Source: an uncultured Granulosicoccaceae bacterium (GTDB taxonomy: Bacteria; Pseudomonadota; Gammaproteobacteria; Granulosicoccales; Granulosicoccaceae). From it: a DNA stretch of 64,000 nucleotides. Where the stretch lies: assembly GCA_938035945.1 (NCBI GenBank), contig CALHOU010000030.1, forward strand, positions 1 through 64,000, written 5' to 3'. The notes below the pieces were generated by a model that worked only from the letters and a program-made list of their open reading frames with translations, was not told where the DNA came from and did not search any database. A program made the translations under genes and the position numbers. Numbering within the stretch: the stretch's first letter is position 1; each line of letters starts with the position of its first letter. Shown here in pieces: positions 40,220 to 49,870 of the stretch.

Positions 40220-41264
40220 TGGCATCCCCTGCACATGGATGCGCGGCGGTACATCGAAAGGCGGGTTTTTCCTAGCCAGCGATTTACCCAGCGACGAAAA
40301 GGAACGTAACGCAATTTTACTTCGCGTTATGGGCTCACCCGATGCACGTCAAATCGATGGCATGGGCGGTGCCGACCCGTTAAGTTCAAAAGTTGCGATT
40401 GTGGCAAAGTCCGATCGCGAGAACATTGACATCGATTACTTATTTCTACAAGTGTTCGTTGACGAACCACGGGTAAGCGACGCCCAAGGCTGCGGCAATA
40501 TGCTCGCAGGTGTCGGTGCCTTTGCTATTGAACGTGGCTTGGTATCAGCGCTGGACGGCACAACGCCTGTGCGCATTTATATGCAAAACACAGACAATAC
40601 CGCTATCGCAAAAATCAGCACGCCGAACGGCGTCGTGAATTATGCTGGCGACGATAAAATAGATGGTGTGCCGGGTACCGCAGCGGCTGTTCCACTCACT
40701 TTTCAAAACATTGCCGGCTCCAATTGTGGCGCACTTCTGCCCAGCGGTAATGCGCAAGATATTATTGATGGCGTAGCAACCACACTTATCGATAATGGCA
40801 TGCCGACCGTTTTATTGCGCGCGCAAGATTTCGATATTAGCGGTTATGAAAAACGTGAGGAATTGGATGCCAACGAATCACTAAAAGCCAAGCTCGAATC
40901 CATCCGCTTGCAAGCTGGCCCCTTGATGAATCTTGGCGACGTTAAAGAAAAATCAGTTCCGAAGATGACCTTACTAGCGCCAGCAAAATACGGCGGTATC
41001 GTCATGACGAGAACGTTCATCCCACATCGATGCCACGCGACTATCGGTGTGTTTTGCGCCATCAGTGTTGCAACAGCATGCGTTATGGAAGCAACTGTCG
41101 CCTATCCTCTGGCTTCAAGCAGCAAAGGTGTGCATCGCGTGCTCGATGTGGAACACCCATTGGGTGCAACGCCCGCATTATTGGAAATTGATAACGGCAC
41201 AGTAACCTCTGCAGGTATGTTGAGAACAACACGTAAATTATTTGAAGGGCGTGTTTACACGTAA
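40212..41264 (+). CDS. galD: 4-oxalomesaconate tautomerase (GalD/LigU, PrpF family)
   Basis: [68 protein letters not shown]. Confidence 0.88.
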   Translation: MSNGIPCTWMRGGTSKGGFFLASDLPSDEKERNAILLRVMGSPDARQIDGMGGADPLSSKVAIVAKSDRENIDIDYLFLQVFVDEPRVSDAQGCGNMLAGVGAFAIERGLVSALDGTTPVRIYMQNTDNTAIAKISTPNGVVNYAGDDKIDGVPGTAAAVPLTFQNIAGSNCGALLPSGNAQDIIDGVATTLIDNGMPTVLLRAQDFDISGYEKREELDANESLKAKLESIRLQAGPLMNLGDVKEKSVPKMTLLAPAKYGGIVMTRTFIPHRCHATIGVFCAISVATACVMEATVAYPLASSSKGVHRVLDVEHPLGATPALLEIDNGTVTSAGMLRTTRKLFEGRVYT

Positions 41265-41323
41265 CCTACAAGCAACTAAGTATCGTTCGACTTGAAGTAA
41301 TAACCAACTAATCAACAAAGACT

Positions 41324-42199
41324 ATGGCAGATATAAAAACAGGCGACGCAACCTGGCACCCAAACCCCAAAAAACCTGATTTCGTCGTTCCAGCTGGTGC
41401 TGTCGACGCACATTGCCACGTGTTCGGTCCCGCCAATCAATTCCCATACGCACCCGAACGTAAATACACACCCGTCGATGCACCAAAAGAAAAGCTGTTT
41501 GCACTACGCGATCATCTTGGCTTTAGTAAAAATGTCATCGTACAAGCAAGTTGTCATGGCAAAGATAACGCAGCCCTTGTCGACGCACTGCGCGCGTCAA
41601 ACGACAACGCACGAGGGGTTGCTGTTGTCAGCCCCGATATTACCGATGCCGAACTCGAAGATATGCACGATGCTGGTGTCCGTGCGGTGCGCTTTAACTT
41701 TCTAAAACGGCTTGTAGACCCTGCACCAAAACCGGTTTACACCCGCATGGCCGAACGGATTGCAAAATTGGGCTGGCATGTTGTTGTGTATTTTGAAGAA
41801 GCCGACCGCGAAGAATTAGTGCCATTTTTAAAATCTTTACCAACCACGGTTGTGATCGATCACATGGGTAGGCCGGAAATAAAAGCTGGTGTCGATAACT
41901 CGGGCTTTAAAGCATTTTTAGATCTCATGGACGACGATAAATTCTGGGTAAAAGTCGGATGCCCAGAGCGACTCACCATAGATGGCCCGCCGTATGATGA
42001 TGTTGCGCCATTTGCAAAGAGTTTAATCCAGCGTGCACCCGATCGCGTGTTGTGGGGTACTGACTGGCCACACCCAAATATGAAAAGTCACCTTCCCGAC
42101 GATGGTTTGCTGGTTGATCGTATCCCGGTAATCGCACCATCACCAGAGCTACAGCAAAAGCTCCTAATCAATAACCCTCTACTTTTGTACTGGGCTTAG
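41324..42199 (+). CDS. ligI: 2-pyrone-4,6-dicarboxylate hydrolase (LigI-like amidohydrolase)
   Basis: VPAGAVDAHCHVFGPANQFPYAPERKYTPVDAPKE; WGTDWPHPN; TTVVIDHMGRPE. Confidence 0.88.
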   Translation: MADIKTGDATWHPNPKKPDFVVPAGAVDAHCHVFGPANQFPYAPERKYTPVDAPKEKLFALRDHLGFSKNVIVQASCHGKDNAALVDALRASNDNARGVAVVSPDITDAELEDMHDAGVRAVRFNFLKRLVDPAPKPVYTRMAERIAKLGWHVVVYFEEADREELVPFLKSLPTTVVIDHMGRPEIKAGVDNSGFKAFLDLMDDDKFWVKVGCPERLTIDGPPYDDVAPFAKSLIQRAPDRVLWGTDWPHPNMKSHLPDDGLLVDRIPVIAPSPELQQKLLINNPLLLYWA

Positions 42200-42246
42200 C
42201 GCAGCATGGTCAAGAGCGGTTTGGATATCCAGTGCCTGCTGTATCG

Positions 42247-42278
42247 CGCAACAGAGAAGCAGGATTTTCTCTGTTGCG
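42247..42278. terminator. Hairpin terminator between convergent ligI and the class V aminotransferase gene
   Basis: CGCAACAGAGAA-GCAGGATT-TTCTCTGTTGCG: perfect 12-bp stem, 8-nt loop. Confidence 0.65.
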
Positions 42279-42291
42279 ATTCTTATCTTGT

Positions 42292-43497
42292 CTAGCTCGA
42301 TCCAATCACGGCTGCCGCCGCCTCAACAGCACCTGACCCACGTTTAATATCCAATGCCTGCATCGCAGCCTCAATCGTGCCTAAAGTACCGAGCAACATC
42401 GACGGATTTAAATGCCCCATATGCCCAATTCTAAACGCGTCACTAAGAATGGTACGGCCAGGTTCTGGTGCAAGTGCAACACCAAGCACGACACCATAAC
42501 GCTCATTACAAAACTGCTGTAAATCACGGCCCACATCCGGCGCGGTAGTAATCATCGTCACCGCTTTTGATCGCATGGACTTATCTTCTATATTGCATTT
42601 GAAATCTCCACCCCATGCATCGATGGCTGCCCAAACAGCATGAGCAAACACTTCATGACGGCGCCACGTGTTTTCTATTCCCTCTTCGAGCAACATATCC
42701 AACGCTTCGCGCAACGCAAACAAATGATGAGTTGGTGGCGTGCCATTAAAATTATCAGGAAACATTTTTGGAAAAATGCGTGCGTGCGCATTCCAATATG
42801 GCGTTACTAAATCAGCCTTCTTCTGAAATTCCCAAAACCGCTCACCCACAAACAACAAAGCCAAACCCGGTGGCGTCATTAAGCCTTTTTGACTGGCTGT
42901 GACCATCACATCAACACCCAGTTCATCCATATTGAACGGCTCACACGCAAATGAAGCAATGCTATCGACCATATATAAAGCCGGATGCTTAGCGTTATTC
43001 ATGGCTTGACGAATACCAGCAAGATCATTGCTCGATGAGGAAGCCGTATCGGTGTGCACAGTTAACACAGCTTTAATAGAATGCGCAGAGTCAGCTTTTA
43101 ATGTCGCCTCTAATTTCTCAACATCAACCGCACGCTTGTGCCCACAATCAAGCAACTCCGCATCAATGCCTAAACTTTTGGCCGCTTCAGCCCATGCCAA
43201 ACCAAATCGCCCATTAATTAAAAATAACGCCTTATCGCCACGGCTAAACGTATTAACCAAACTGGCTTCCCAGGCAGCGTGACCGTTACCAATGAAAATC
43301 CCTACGTCGTGACTGTTCGACGCGATCTTATTTAAATCCGCTTTGATACTTGTTGTGGTATCAACCAATTCGCCCTGGTAAATATTTGGCGCCGGACGAT
43401 GCATAGCTCTCAGCACACGTTCAGGCATAACCGAAGGTCCCGGTATGGCTAAATGATCACGACCATGCGCAAGAGTGGTTGTAACGTCCTTCATCAT
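42292..43497 (-). CDS. Class V aminotransferase (serine-/alanine-glyoxylate aminotransferase family)
   Basis: HLAIPGPSVMPERVLRAMHRPAPNIYQGELVD, MVDSIASFACEPFNMDELGVDVMVTASQKGLMTPPGLALL. Confidence 0.9.
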   Translation of the reverse strand: MMKDVTTTLAHGRDHLAIPGPSVMPERVLRAMHRPAPNIYQGELVDTTTSIKADLNKIASNSHDVGIFIGNGHAAWEASLVNTFSRGDKALFLINGRFGLAWAEAAKSLGIDAELLDCGHKRAVDVEKLEATLKADSAHSIKAVLTVHTDTASSSSNDLAGIRQAMNNAKHPALYMVDSIASFACEPFNMDELGVDVMVTASQKGLMTPPGLALLFVGERFWEFQKKADLVTPYWNAHARIFPKMFPDNFNGTPPTHHLFALREALDMLLEEGIENTWRRHEVFAHAVWAAIDAWGGDFKCNIEDKSMRSKAVTMITTAPDVGRDLQQFCNERYGVVLGVALAPEPGRTILSDAFRIGHMGHLNPSMLLGTLGTIEAAMQALDIKRGSGAVEAAAAVIGSS

Positions 43498-44090
43498 CGC
43501 CCCATCGAATAAAATTCATTGTTTGGCAACATGCCAGTGACACTCGCAAGACGGTTAGACATGGCAAAAAACGCGGTGATAGATCCGATGTCCCATATAT
43601 CTTCATCACTAAATCCATGGGTATGCAGCGCTGCAAAATCATCCGCGTTAACGGCTGCACTATCGGTTGCAACCTTGATCGCGAAATCGAGCATGGCTAC
43701 CTGTTTTGGCGTAATGTCAGCCCGACGGTAGTCGGTGGCAAGTTGGTCTGCCAGATTCGGGTTCTTTTCTCTTATACGAGCAATTGCGCCATGTGCGATC
43801 ACGCAATACAGACAGTTGTTTATCGCAGACGTTGCAACCACAATCATTTCACGCTCGCCTTTGCTCAATCCACTTTCACGCTCCATCAATGCATCGTGGT
43901 AGGCAAAAAAAGCGCGGAATTCATCGGGTCGCCTTGACAAAGTGGCAAATACGTTCGGAATAAAGCCCGCTTTTTCAGCTACAGCATTGATGCTTGTCTG
44001 CAAATCCTCTGGCAGTGAATCCAGTGGCGGAGCCGGGTATCGATCATCAAATGCATTCATGTGTGGGTACGCTTTAAATTGGACCGTCAA
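43494..44090 (-). CDS. Carboxymuconolactone decarboxylase/AhpD-like peroxidase-related protein
   Basis: EREMIVVATSAINNCLYCVIAHGAIAR (CxxC...H AhpD motif). Confidence 0.87.
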   Translation of the reverse strand: MTVQFKAYPHMNAFDDRYPAPPLDSLPEDLQTSINAVAEKAGFIPNVFATLSRRPDEFRAFFAYHDALMERESGLSKGEREMIVVATSAINNCLYCVIAHGAIARIREKNPNLADQLATDYRRADITPKQVAMLDFAIKVATDSAAVNADDFAALHTHGFSDEDIWDIGSITAFFAMSNRLASVTGMLPNNEFYSMGR

Positions 44091-44276
44091 AACCGAAGCT
44101 TAACACCTGAACTTAATTGTGTGTTTATCAGCGCTAGACGAGTTCTAAATCACGACAAAAATACCGCTTTGCGCGGTGTCCTCAGATTACTGCTTTGAAC
44201 CAAAAAACGTGATCTAATGCATAACATACGCATAACGAAACCACGCACCAATGCCACACGCTGCACTGGAGTCAGC

Positions 44277-45179
44277 ATGACTGCCATCATCGAAGTTACG
44301 GATCTTGTCAAACACTTCACACCAAACAAAAAAGACAGTGTGAAGGCCGTGGACGGTGTCAGTTTCACCATCGAACAAGGTACTTGTTTTGGTTTATTGG
44401 GTCCAAACGGGGCTGGCAAAACCACCACCGTTGAAATGCTCGAAGGCATCGTCGCCCCCACAAGTGGCAGCATTTTATATAAAGGCGAACCCATAGGTGA
44501 GCGCTTTCGCCATGACGCGGGCATCATGTTTCAAAATACAGCACTGCAAGATTATATGACAGTCAGCGAAGCACTGAATATGTTTGGCAGTTTTTACACG
44601 AAAACCGTTCCCGCAAAAATTCTCATTGACCAATGCGCCTTGCACGAGTTTCTTGATCGCGATGCACGTAAACTCTCCGGCGGCCAAAAACAACGTTTGC
44701 TTCTGGCAATCGCCTTGGTCAACGACCCGGAAGTCATTTTTCTCGATGAGCCTACCACCGGGCTCGACCCTCAAGCACGCCGAAATTTTTGGCAGTTGGT
44801 AGATGATATTAAAGCGCGAGGTAAAACGGTGGTGCTCACTACCCACTACATGGAAGAAGCAAAACTGCTATGCGACGAATTGGTTTTTATGGATCACGGT
44901 AAAATAATTGCTGCTGGCAGCCCACACAAGCTTTTATCAACTAGTTTTAACGACGTATTATTGGAGCTACCGGCCGAATCAGTTCCAGCATCCTTACCGG
45001 CGTTAAATATACACACGCTCAATCATGGAAAATCGCGTGCTGAGTTTAAAACCACTGATCTGAACCTAACCGTTAAACATTTAATCGACCACGGCGTGTC
45101 GCTTGCCGGTATGGAAGTCCGCTCGCGTAGCTTAGAGGATTTATTTATAGAGCTTACTGGGCAGGAGCTACGCTCATGA
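44277..45179 (+). CDS. ABC transporter ATP-binding protein
   Basis: GLLGPNGAGKTTTVEML, KLSGGQKQRLLLAIALVNDPEVIFLDEPTTGLDP; start set at MTAIIEV rather than 44217. Confidence 0.93.
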   Translation: MTAIIEVTDLVKHFTPNKKDSVKAVDGVSFTIEQGTCFGLLGPNGAGKTTTVEMLEGIVAPTSGSILYKGEPIGERFRHDAGIMFQNTALQDYMTVSEALNMFGSFYTKTVPAKILIDQCALHEFLDRDARKLSGGQKQRLLLAIALVNDPEVIFLDEPTTGLDPQARRNFWQLVDDIKARGKTVVLTTHYMEEAKLLCDELVFMDHGKIIAAGSPHKLLSTSFNDVLLELPAESVPASLPALNIHTLNHGKSRAEFKTTDLNLTVKHLIDHGVSLAGMEVRSRSLEDLFIELTGQELRS

Positions 45180-46177
45180 GATCTTTCAAACATTTCAGTG
45201 CGGTTTTTATGGCGCGTAATCGTGAGTTTATTCGCGATCGTTCATCGTGGGCATGGAATGTGTTCTTTCCGATTCTGCTCATCGCAGGCCTTGCTGTGAT
45301 GTTTGGTAACGACAACAGATCAATCTTAAAAATCGGTGTCTATCCAGTGCAGATTGAAAGCGAACCCTTCTTCAGTTTGAAACACTTACAATATGTGACC
45401 ATAGAGAACTTAGACAATGCCATTGTTAGAGTAAAACGACACCAATACGATTTACTATTAGACACGCAAAGCAAACGTTACTGGGTTAATGATAATTCAC
45501 CAAACGGGTATTTAGCTGAACAATTGCTGATGGCGAACGGTGCCAGCACTTATTTGCGTGAACAAATCTCTGGCCGCGAAGTGCGTTACGTTGATTGGGC
45601 CTTGCCAGGAATTTTAGGTTTGAACATGATGTTTGGCTGCTTGTTTGGTGTAGGTTATGTCATCGTTCGCTACCGAAAAAGCGGCGTATTGAAACGACTT
45701 AAAGCAACACCACTTGCCGCTATTGAGTTTTTAAGCGCACAAGTCGCTTCACGTTTATGGTTGGTTATGGCCATAACCTTGAGCGTATTTTTCGGTACAC
45801 ACTTCTTTCTCGACTTCACTATGCACGGGAACTACTTTAGCTTGATATTCGTGCTCACCATTGGTGCGATTGCGTTAATCACGCTAGGTTTACTCGTTGC
45901 AGCAAGAACCGCTAGCGAAGAGTTAGCCGGGGGTTTGCTAAACCTGTTCACATGGCCAATGATGGTAATGTCGGGTGTGTGGTTTTCCTTAGAAGGCGCC
46001 CATCCAATGGTTAAAGGCGCCGCTCAATTACTACCGCTAACGCACATTGTTGATGCCGCTCGCTCAATCATGATTGATGGCGCAAGCTTACTCGACGTTC
46101 GTTGGAATATACTCTTCCTCATCGTTTTTACCTTATTCTGCGCCGTCATCGGTTCGCGACTATTTCGATGGGAATAA
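45176..46177 (+). CDS. ABC-2 type transporter permease
   Basis: Overlaps the ATPase gene by 4 bp; multiple TM segments with C-terminal ABC-2 pattern (GLLNLFTWPMMVMSGVWFSLEGAHPMVKGAAQLLPLTHIVDAAR). Confidence 0.9.
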   Translation: MRSFKHFSAVFMARNREFIRDRSSWAWNVFFPILLIAGLAVMFGNDNRSILKIGVYPVQIESEPFFSLKHLQYVTIENLDNAIVRVKRHQYDLLLDTQSKRYWVNDNSPNGYLAEQLLMANGASTYLREQISGREVRYVDWALPGILGLNMMFGCLFGVGYVIVRYRKSGVLKRLKATPLAAIEFLSAQVASRLWLVMAITLSVFFGTHFFLDFTMHGNYFSLIFVLTIGAIALITLGLLVAARTASEELAGGLLNLFTWPMMVMSGVWFSLEGAHPMVKGAAQLLPLTHIVDAARSIMIDGASLLDVRWNILFLIVFTLFCAVIGSRLFRWE

Positions 46178-46219
46178 CGTTAAGCTTAGAATTTATTACT
46201 TTAATCAGGACAACATACT

Positions 46220-46507
46220 ATGAGTGCATACATCGTCGGAACTGTTTCTATTAGCGACCCAGAAACCTATAAAAAGTACACCGCTAAAACACCGGCCCTC
46301 ATTGCCAAACATGGCGGTAAATTCATCGCCCGCGGTGGTGACGTGCAAACCCTGGAAGGCGAGGAATTCAACGACCGCTTGGTTATCATCGAATTCCCAT
46401 CACAGCAAGCCCTGCACGACTGGTACAACGATCCTGACTATCAGGATGCGATTAAAATCAGGCAATCTGCGTCCGTCGGCCGCGTACTGGCGGTCGAGGG
46501 TTGCTAA
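46220..46507 (+). CDS. DUF1330 family protein
   Basis: AYIVGTVSISDPETYKKYTAKTPALIAKHGGKFIARGG...RLVIIEFPSQQALHDWYNDPDYQ. Confidence 0.92.
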   Translation: MSAYIVGTVSISDPETYKKYTAKTPALIAKHGGKFIARGGDVQTLEGEEFNDRLVIIEFPSQQALHDWYNDPDYQDAIKIRQSASVGRVLAVEGC

Positions 46508-46554
46508 AAAAGAGGGCTGTGAAAAAAAACAGTATCCTCTTGCATATTTCGTAA

Positions 46555-46572
46555 ACTGTAAATATACTCAGT
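46555..46572. promoter_or_regulatory. LexA/SOS box upstream of lexA
   Basis: ACTGTAAATATACTCAGT, close to the gammaproteobacterial ACTGTATATATATACAGT consensus, 27 nt upstream of the lexA ATG. Confidence 0.85.
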
Positions 46573-46599
46573 ATCACCCTTTTCTCACGGAACCAGAAA

Positions 46600-47205
46600 A
46601 TGCAGGGATTAACCAAGCGGCAACAAGAAATACTACGAATGATTCAGTCGCACATTGCGTCCACCGGCTTTCCGCCTACGCGCACAGACATTTGCGAGTA
46701 CTTTGGTTTTCGCTCGCCTACTGCCGCTGAAGATCACTTGCGCGCGCTAGAAAAAAAGGGGGCTATCGAACTTATCTCGGGTACCTCACGCGGTATTCGC
46801 GTTATTGAAGACATCCCAGAAGATGGCCTGCCACTTGTGGGTAGCGTAGCTGCTGGCGAACCCATCATGTCTAGCGACCACATAGAAGACCACATCAAAG
46901 TCACACCCGATCTTTTCTATCCTCATGCCGACTACCTGCTGCGGGTTAAAGGTATGAGCATGCGCGATGTTGGCATTCTTGATGGCGACTTACTTGCGGT
47001 GCATGCAACTAACCAGGTCAGTAGCAACCAAATAGTGGTTGCGCGGGTTGATGATGAAGTCACGGTTAAACGCTTTCGCCAGCGCGGCAACATTGTCACT
47101 TTGCTGCCAGAAAACGAAGAATTCGAACCTATCCGTGTCGATCTTCGTGAGCAAGATTTCACTATCGAAGGTGTGTACGTGGGCGTATTACGTCGCGAGC
47201 ACTAG
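46600..47205 (+). CDS. lexA: SOS repressor LexA
   Basis: [55 protein letters not shown]; peptidase [24 protein letters not shown]. Confidence 0.97.
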   Translation: MQGLTKRQQEILRMIQSHIASTGFPPTRTDICEYFGFRSPTAAEDHLRALEKKGAIELISGTSRGIRVIEDIPEDGLPLVGSVAAGEPIMSSDHIEDHIKVTPDLFYPHADYLLRVKGMSMRDVGILDGDLLAVHATNQVSSNQIVVARVDDEVTVKRFRQRGNIVTLLPENEEFEPIRVDLREQDFTIEGVYVGVLRREH

Positions 47206-47250
47206 TGCCTGCGAACATTCGAGTACACCGAATACAAAGTAGATTCGTAA

Positions 47251-48003
47251 TTGGCACACTCTAAACCACTAGAAGAACTTTTTAAATCTCATCCAGCGTT
47301 ACGGCAAACCCTATGGCGTGGTCGCGATCAATACAACGACCACGCTTGCATACCCACCGGTTACCCACAACTCGATAAAGCACTGCCATCCGGTGGCTGG
47401 GGTATTGGGTGCTTAACAGAGCTATTACTCGAACAACACGGTATTGGCGAAATAAGCTTGTTGCTACCTGCGCTACAACAAGTCACGTCAAACAACCAAT
47501 GGGCTGCATTTGTTAATCCGCCCTACTTACCTTATGCGCCAGCGCTTGCTAACGCCGGAATCAATCTCGAACGTTTACTCATCATCAATACCAACAGCGA
47601 TGACGATACCCTTTGGGCTGCAGAGCAATTGCTACGCGCCGGTATTTTTGAATCGGTTGTTGGCTGGGTGAATCGCACAACAGCACAAAAACAACGTCGC
47701 TTACAGTTGGCTGCCGAGCTAGGTAAAACCTGGGCAACGCTCTATCGGCCAGCGAATGCACAAAACCAACATTCGCCAGCTGCCCTTCGCATTATTGTTA
47801 GTGCGTCATCGCACCAGATGACACTCGACATTATAAAATCTCGTGGTGGCAAACAACATACGGTACATATAAATCCAAATCAGTTTGATCGTTCTCAAGG
47901 CGCTGAATGGCCAGCCATGCCGGCCATGTCGACCAATACCGTGTCGACCAATAAAATTCCGACAAATAACACGCCTACTACCCCTGTTATCAGAGCACTT
48001 TAA
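47251..48003 (+). CDS. imuA: Translesion synthesis-associated protein ImuA (TTG start)
   Basis: RecA/SulA-like: CIPTGYPQLDKALPSGGWGIGCLTELLLEQHGIGEISLLLPAL; located between lexA and imuB; base 47251 is TTG. Confidence 0.88.
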   Translation: MAHSKPLEELFKSHPALRQTLWRGRDQYNDHACIPTGYPQLDKALPSGGWGIGCLTELLLEQHGIGEISLLLPALQQVTSNNQWAAFVNPPYLPYAPALANAGINLERLLIINTNSDDDTLWAAEQLLRAGIFESVVGWVNRTTAQKQRRLQLAAELGKTWATLYRPANAQNQHSPAALRIIVSASSHQMTLDIIKSRGGKQHTVHINPNQFDRSQGAEWPAMPAMSTNTVSTNKIPTNNTPTTPVIRAL

Positions 48004-48006
48004 ACC

Positions 48007-49416
48007 ATGCTCTGGGCTTGTTTGTATTTTCCGCAGTTGCCAATAGACCGCCAACGCTCAACAGACAACGCAACCGTACCAACCGCGGTTATTCATCAGC
48101 ATGGTTCATCACGACAAATTATGGCGTGCAATGAAATGGCCGCAGAATATGGTATTCAGTGCGGCATGGCATTGAACAGTGCCTATGCTATTGCACCGCA
48201 CTTACAAGTCAACGACTACATAGAAGACGAACAACGCGCGCATATTCGCCAACTGGCTTTATGGGCACTGCGTTATTCTTCGTGGGTGACACCGAGAATG
48301 CCCGCTTCTATCTTGTTAGAAGTTAAGGCCAGTTTAAAGTTATTTGGTGGTTTGGACTCACTACTGGACTTGCTGCACACAGAGGCGCAAGCCCAAGGCT
48401 TACACATGATCGTAGGCATAGCACCCACATCAACCGCTGCAGCCCTTTTCGCTTATGCTGGCATTGAAGAACCCGCGCGCTCAGTCACCGCTATGCAACG
48501 CATCTTAAGCAATATTCCTGTTGAGTATTTAAACTTCGATGAATTTACCCAACGCGGTTTACGTCAATCAGGTGTTCGTGTTTTACAACAGTTAATCGAC
48601 ATACCACCGGCCGCTTTAAGCAGACGCTTCGGCCACCAGTGCACCGACCTTGTGTATAAAATCAACGGCACACTGCCCGACCCTTGCCCGGCATTTGTTG
48701 CACCAGATACTTTCTCACAAGCCTTAGACCTACCACTAGAAGCACCCGATACCAATGCCTTAACATTTCCATTGAATCGTTTACTCAATGCACTGGGGGG
48801 GTATCTTCGATCGGGAGACCATGGGGTAAAATCTCTGGACATCGTTTTGTACCATCATCGCCAACCACCAAGCCTCGTGGCCTTACGCTTTCTAAGTGCT
48901 ACAGCCGATCACACGCACCTACTTAAAGTGGCCAAAGAACGTTTAGCTAACACAAGCCTACCCGAGCCTGTTACGCGCATAAAAATCAAAGCCACAGAAC
49001 TTGCCGACGTTGAACGCGATGGAAAAGACCTTTTTCAAAAAAGCCAAGCCCAAGCTACCAGCGTTCAGCATGTATTCGACAACCTCATGGCACGACTTGG
49101 CAAAGACTCTCTTTACACCGCTTTGCCTGATGACGATCATCGGCCAGAAAAAGCCTGGCTTGCGGCCATGCTTGAAACCAAACAGCCACCCAGCGAATGG
49201 CCAGCGCGGCCGCTTTGGTTGTTACCCGAACCCAAACGCACAACGGAAGATCTGGAGCTCGTTACCCACCCTGAGCGCATTGAAAACGGTTGGTGGGGAA
49301 AAGACGACGTGCGTCGCGACTACTGCATTGCTCACAACCAACAAGGCAGTTACTACTGGGTATTTCGATCGCGCCGGGAACCACAAGCACTATTTATTCA
49401 CGGCGTCTTTGCCTAA
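48007..49416 (+). CDS. imuB: Y-family polymerase-like protein ImuB (catalytic residues absent)
   Basis: MLWACLYFPQLPIDRQ (no DxD), VKASLKLFGGLDSLLDLL in place of the SxDE motif; ImuB-like length and context. Confidence 0.88.
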   Translation: MLWACLYFPQLPIDRQRSTDNATVPTAVIHQHGSSRQIMACNEMAAEYGIQCGMALNSAYAIAPHLQVNDYIEDEQRAHIRQLALWALRYSSWVTPRMPASILLEVKASLKLFGGLDSLLDLLHTEAQAQGLHMIVGIAPTSTAAALFAYAGIEEPARSVTAMQRILSNIPVEYLNFDEFTQRGLRQSGVRVLQQLIDIPPAALSRRFGHQCTDLVYKINGTLPDPCPAFVAPDTFSQALDLPLEAPDTNALTFPLNRLLNALGGYLRSGDHGVKSLDIVLYHHRQPPSLVALRFLSATADHTHLLKVAKERLANTSLPEPVTRIKIKATELADVERDGKDLFQKSQAQATSVQHVFDNLMARLGKDSLYTALPDDDHRPEKAWLAAMLETKQPPSEWPARPLWLLPEPKRTTEDLELVTHPERIENGWWGKDDVRRDYCIAHNQQGSYYWVFRSRREPQALFIHGVFA

Positions 49417-49468
49417 ACTTACTATCTTAAAAACGCGAATCAGCTCACAAACTGCGTAAGCGTGCAAT

Positions 49469-49870
49469 ATGATTCACAGCTGGAAACACCTGCTTAAGCG
49501 CCTGTTTTTAAACACTTTTTATTGTATAACACCGTATCTTCACCATACCGCGATAATTTTTCGTGAATTCGCTCGAAAAAACGATCAATGGATATGTTAT
49601 TTCGCCGATAACAGTTACACGGGACAGGAAGCCCCACGGACACTTTACAACGTCAATCGTATGGAAACGATTTTAACGCAACAAGAGCGAAGAACCAGCG
49701 TGCATTGGCAGCATTCTTTGGTACGTCAAATAGGCCCATGGTGGGGTAGTAAACGTAAAGCTCGGCACTCGTCCAAGCTTGCCTTATTAAACAGCCAATT
49801 TCGCGCAAAAAACCAACGCGTTTTTGAGCGGCTATTGAGCGCCCAACAAAAAGGTATACGTCATGGCTGA
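49469..49870 (+). CDS. Hypothetical basic protein
   Basis: 133-aa ORF between imuB and the GGDEF/EAL gene, 8-bp overlap with the latter; no domain recognised. Confidence 0.4.
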   Translation: MIHSWKHLLKRLFLNTFYCITPYLHHTAIIFREFARKNDQWICYFADNSYTGQEAPRTLYNVNRMETILTQQERRTSVHWQHSLVRQIGPWWGSKRKARHSSKLALLNSQFRAKNQRVFERLLSAQQKGIRHG

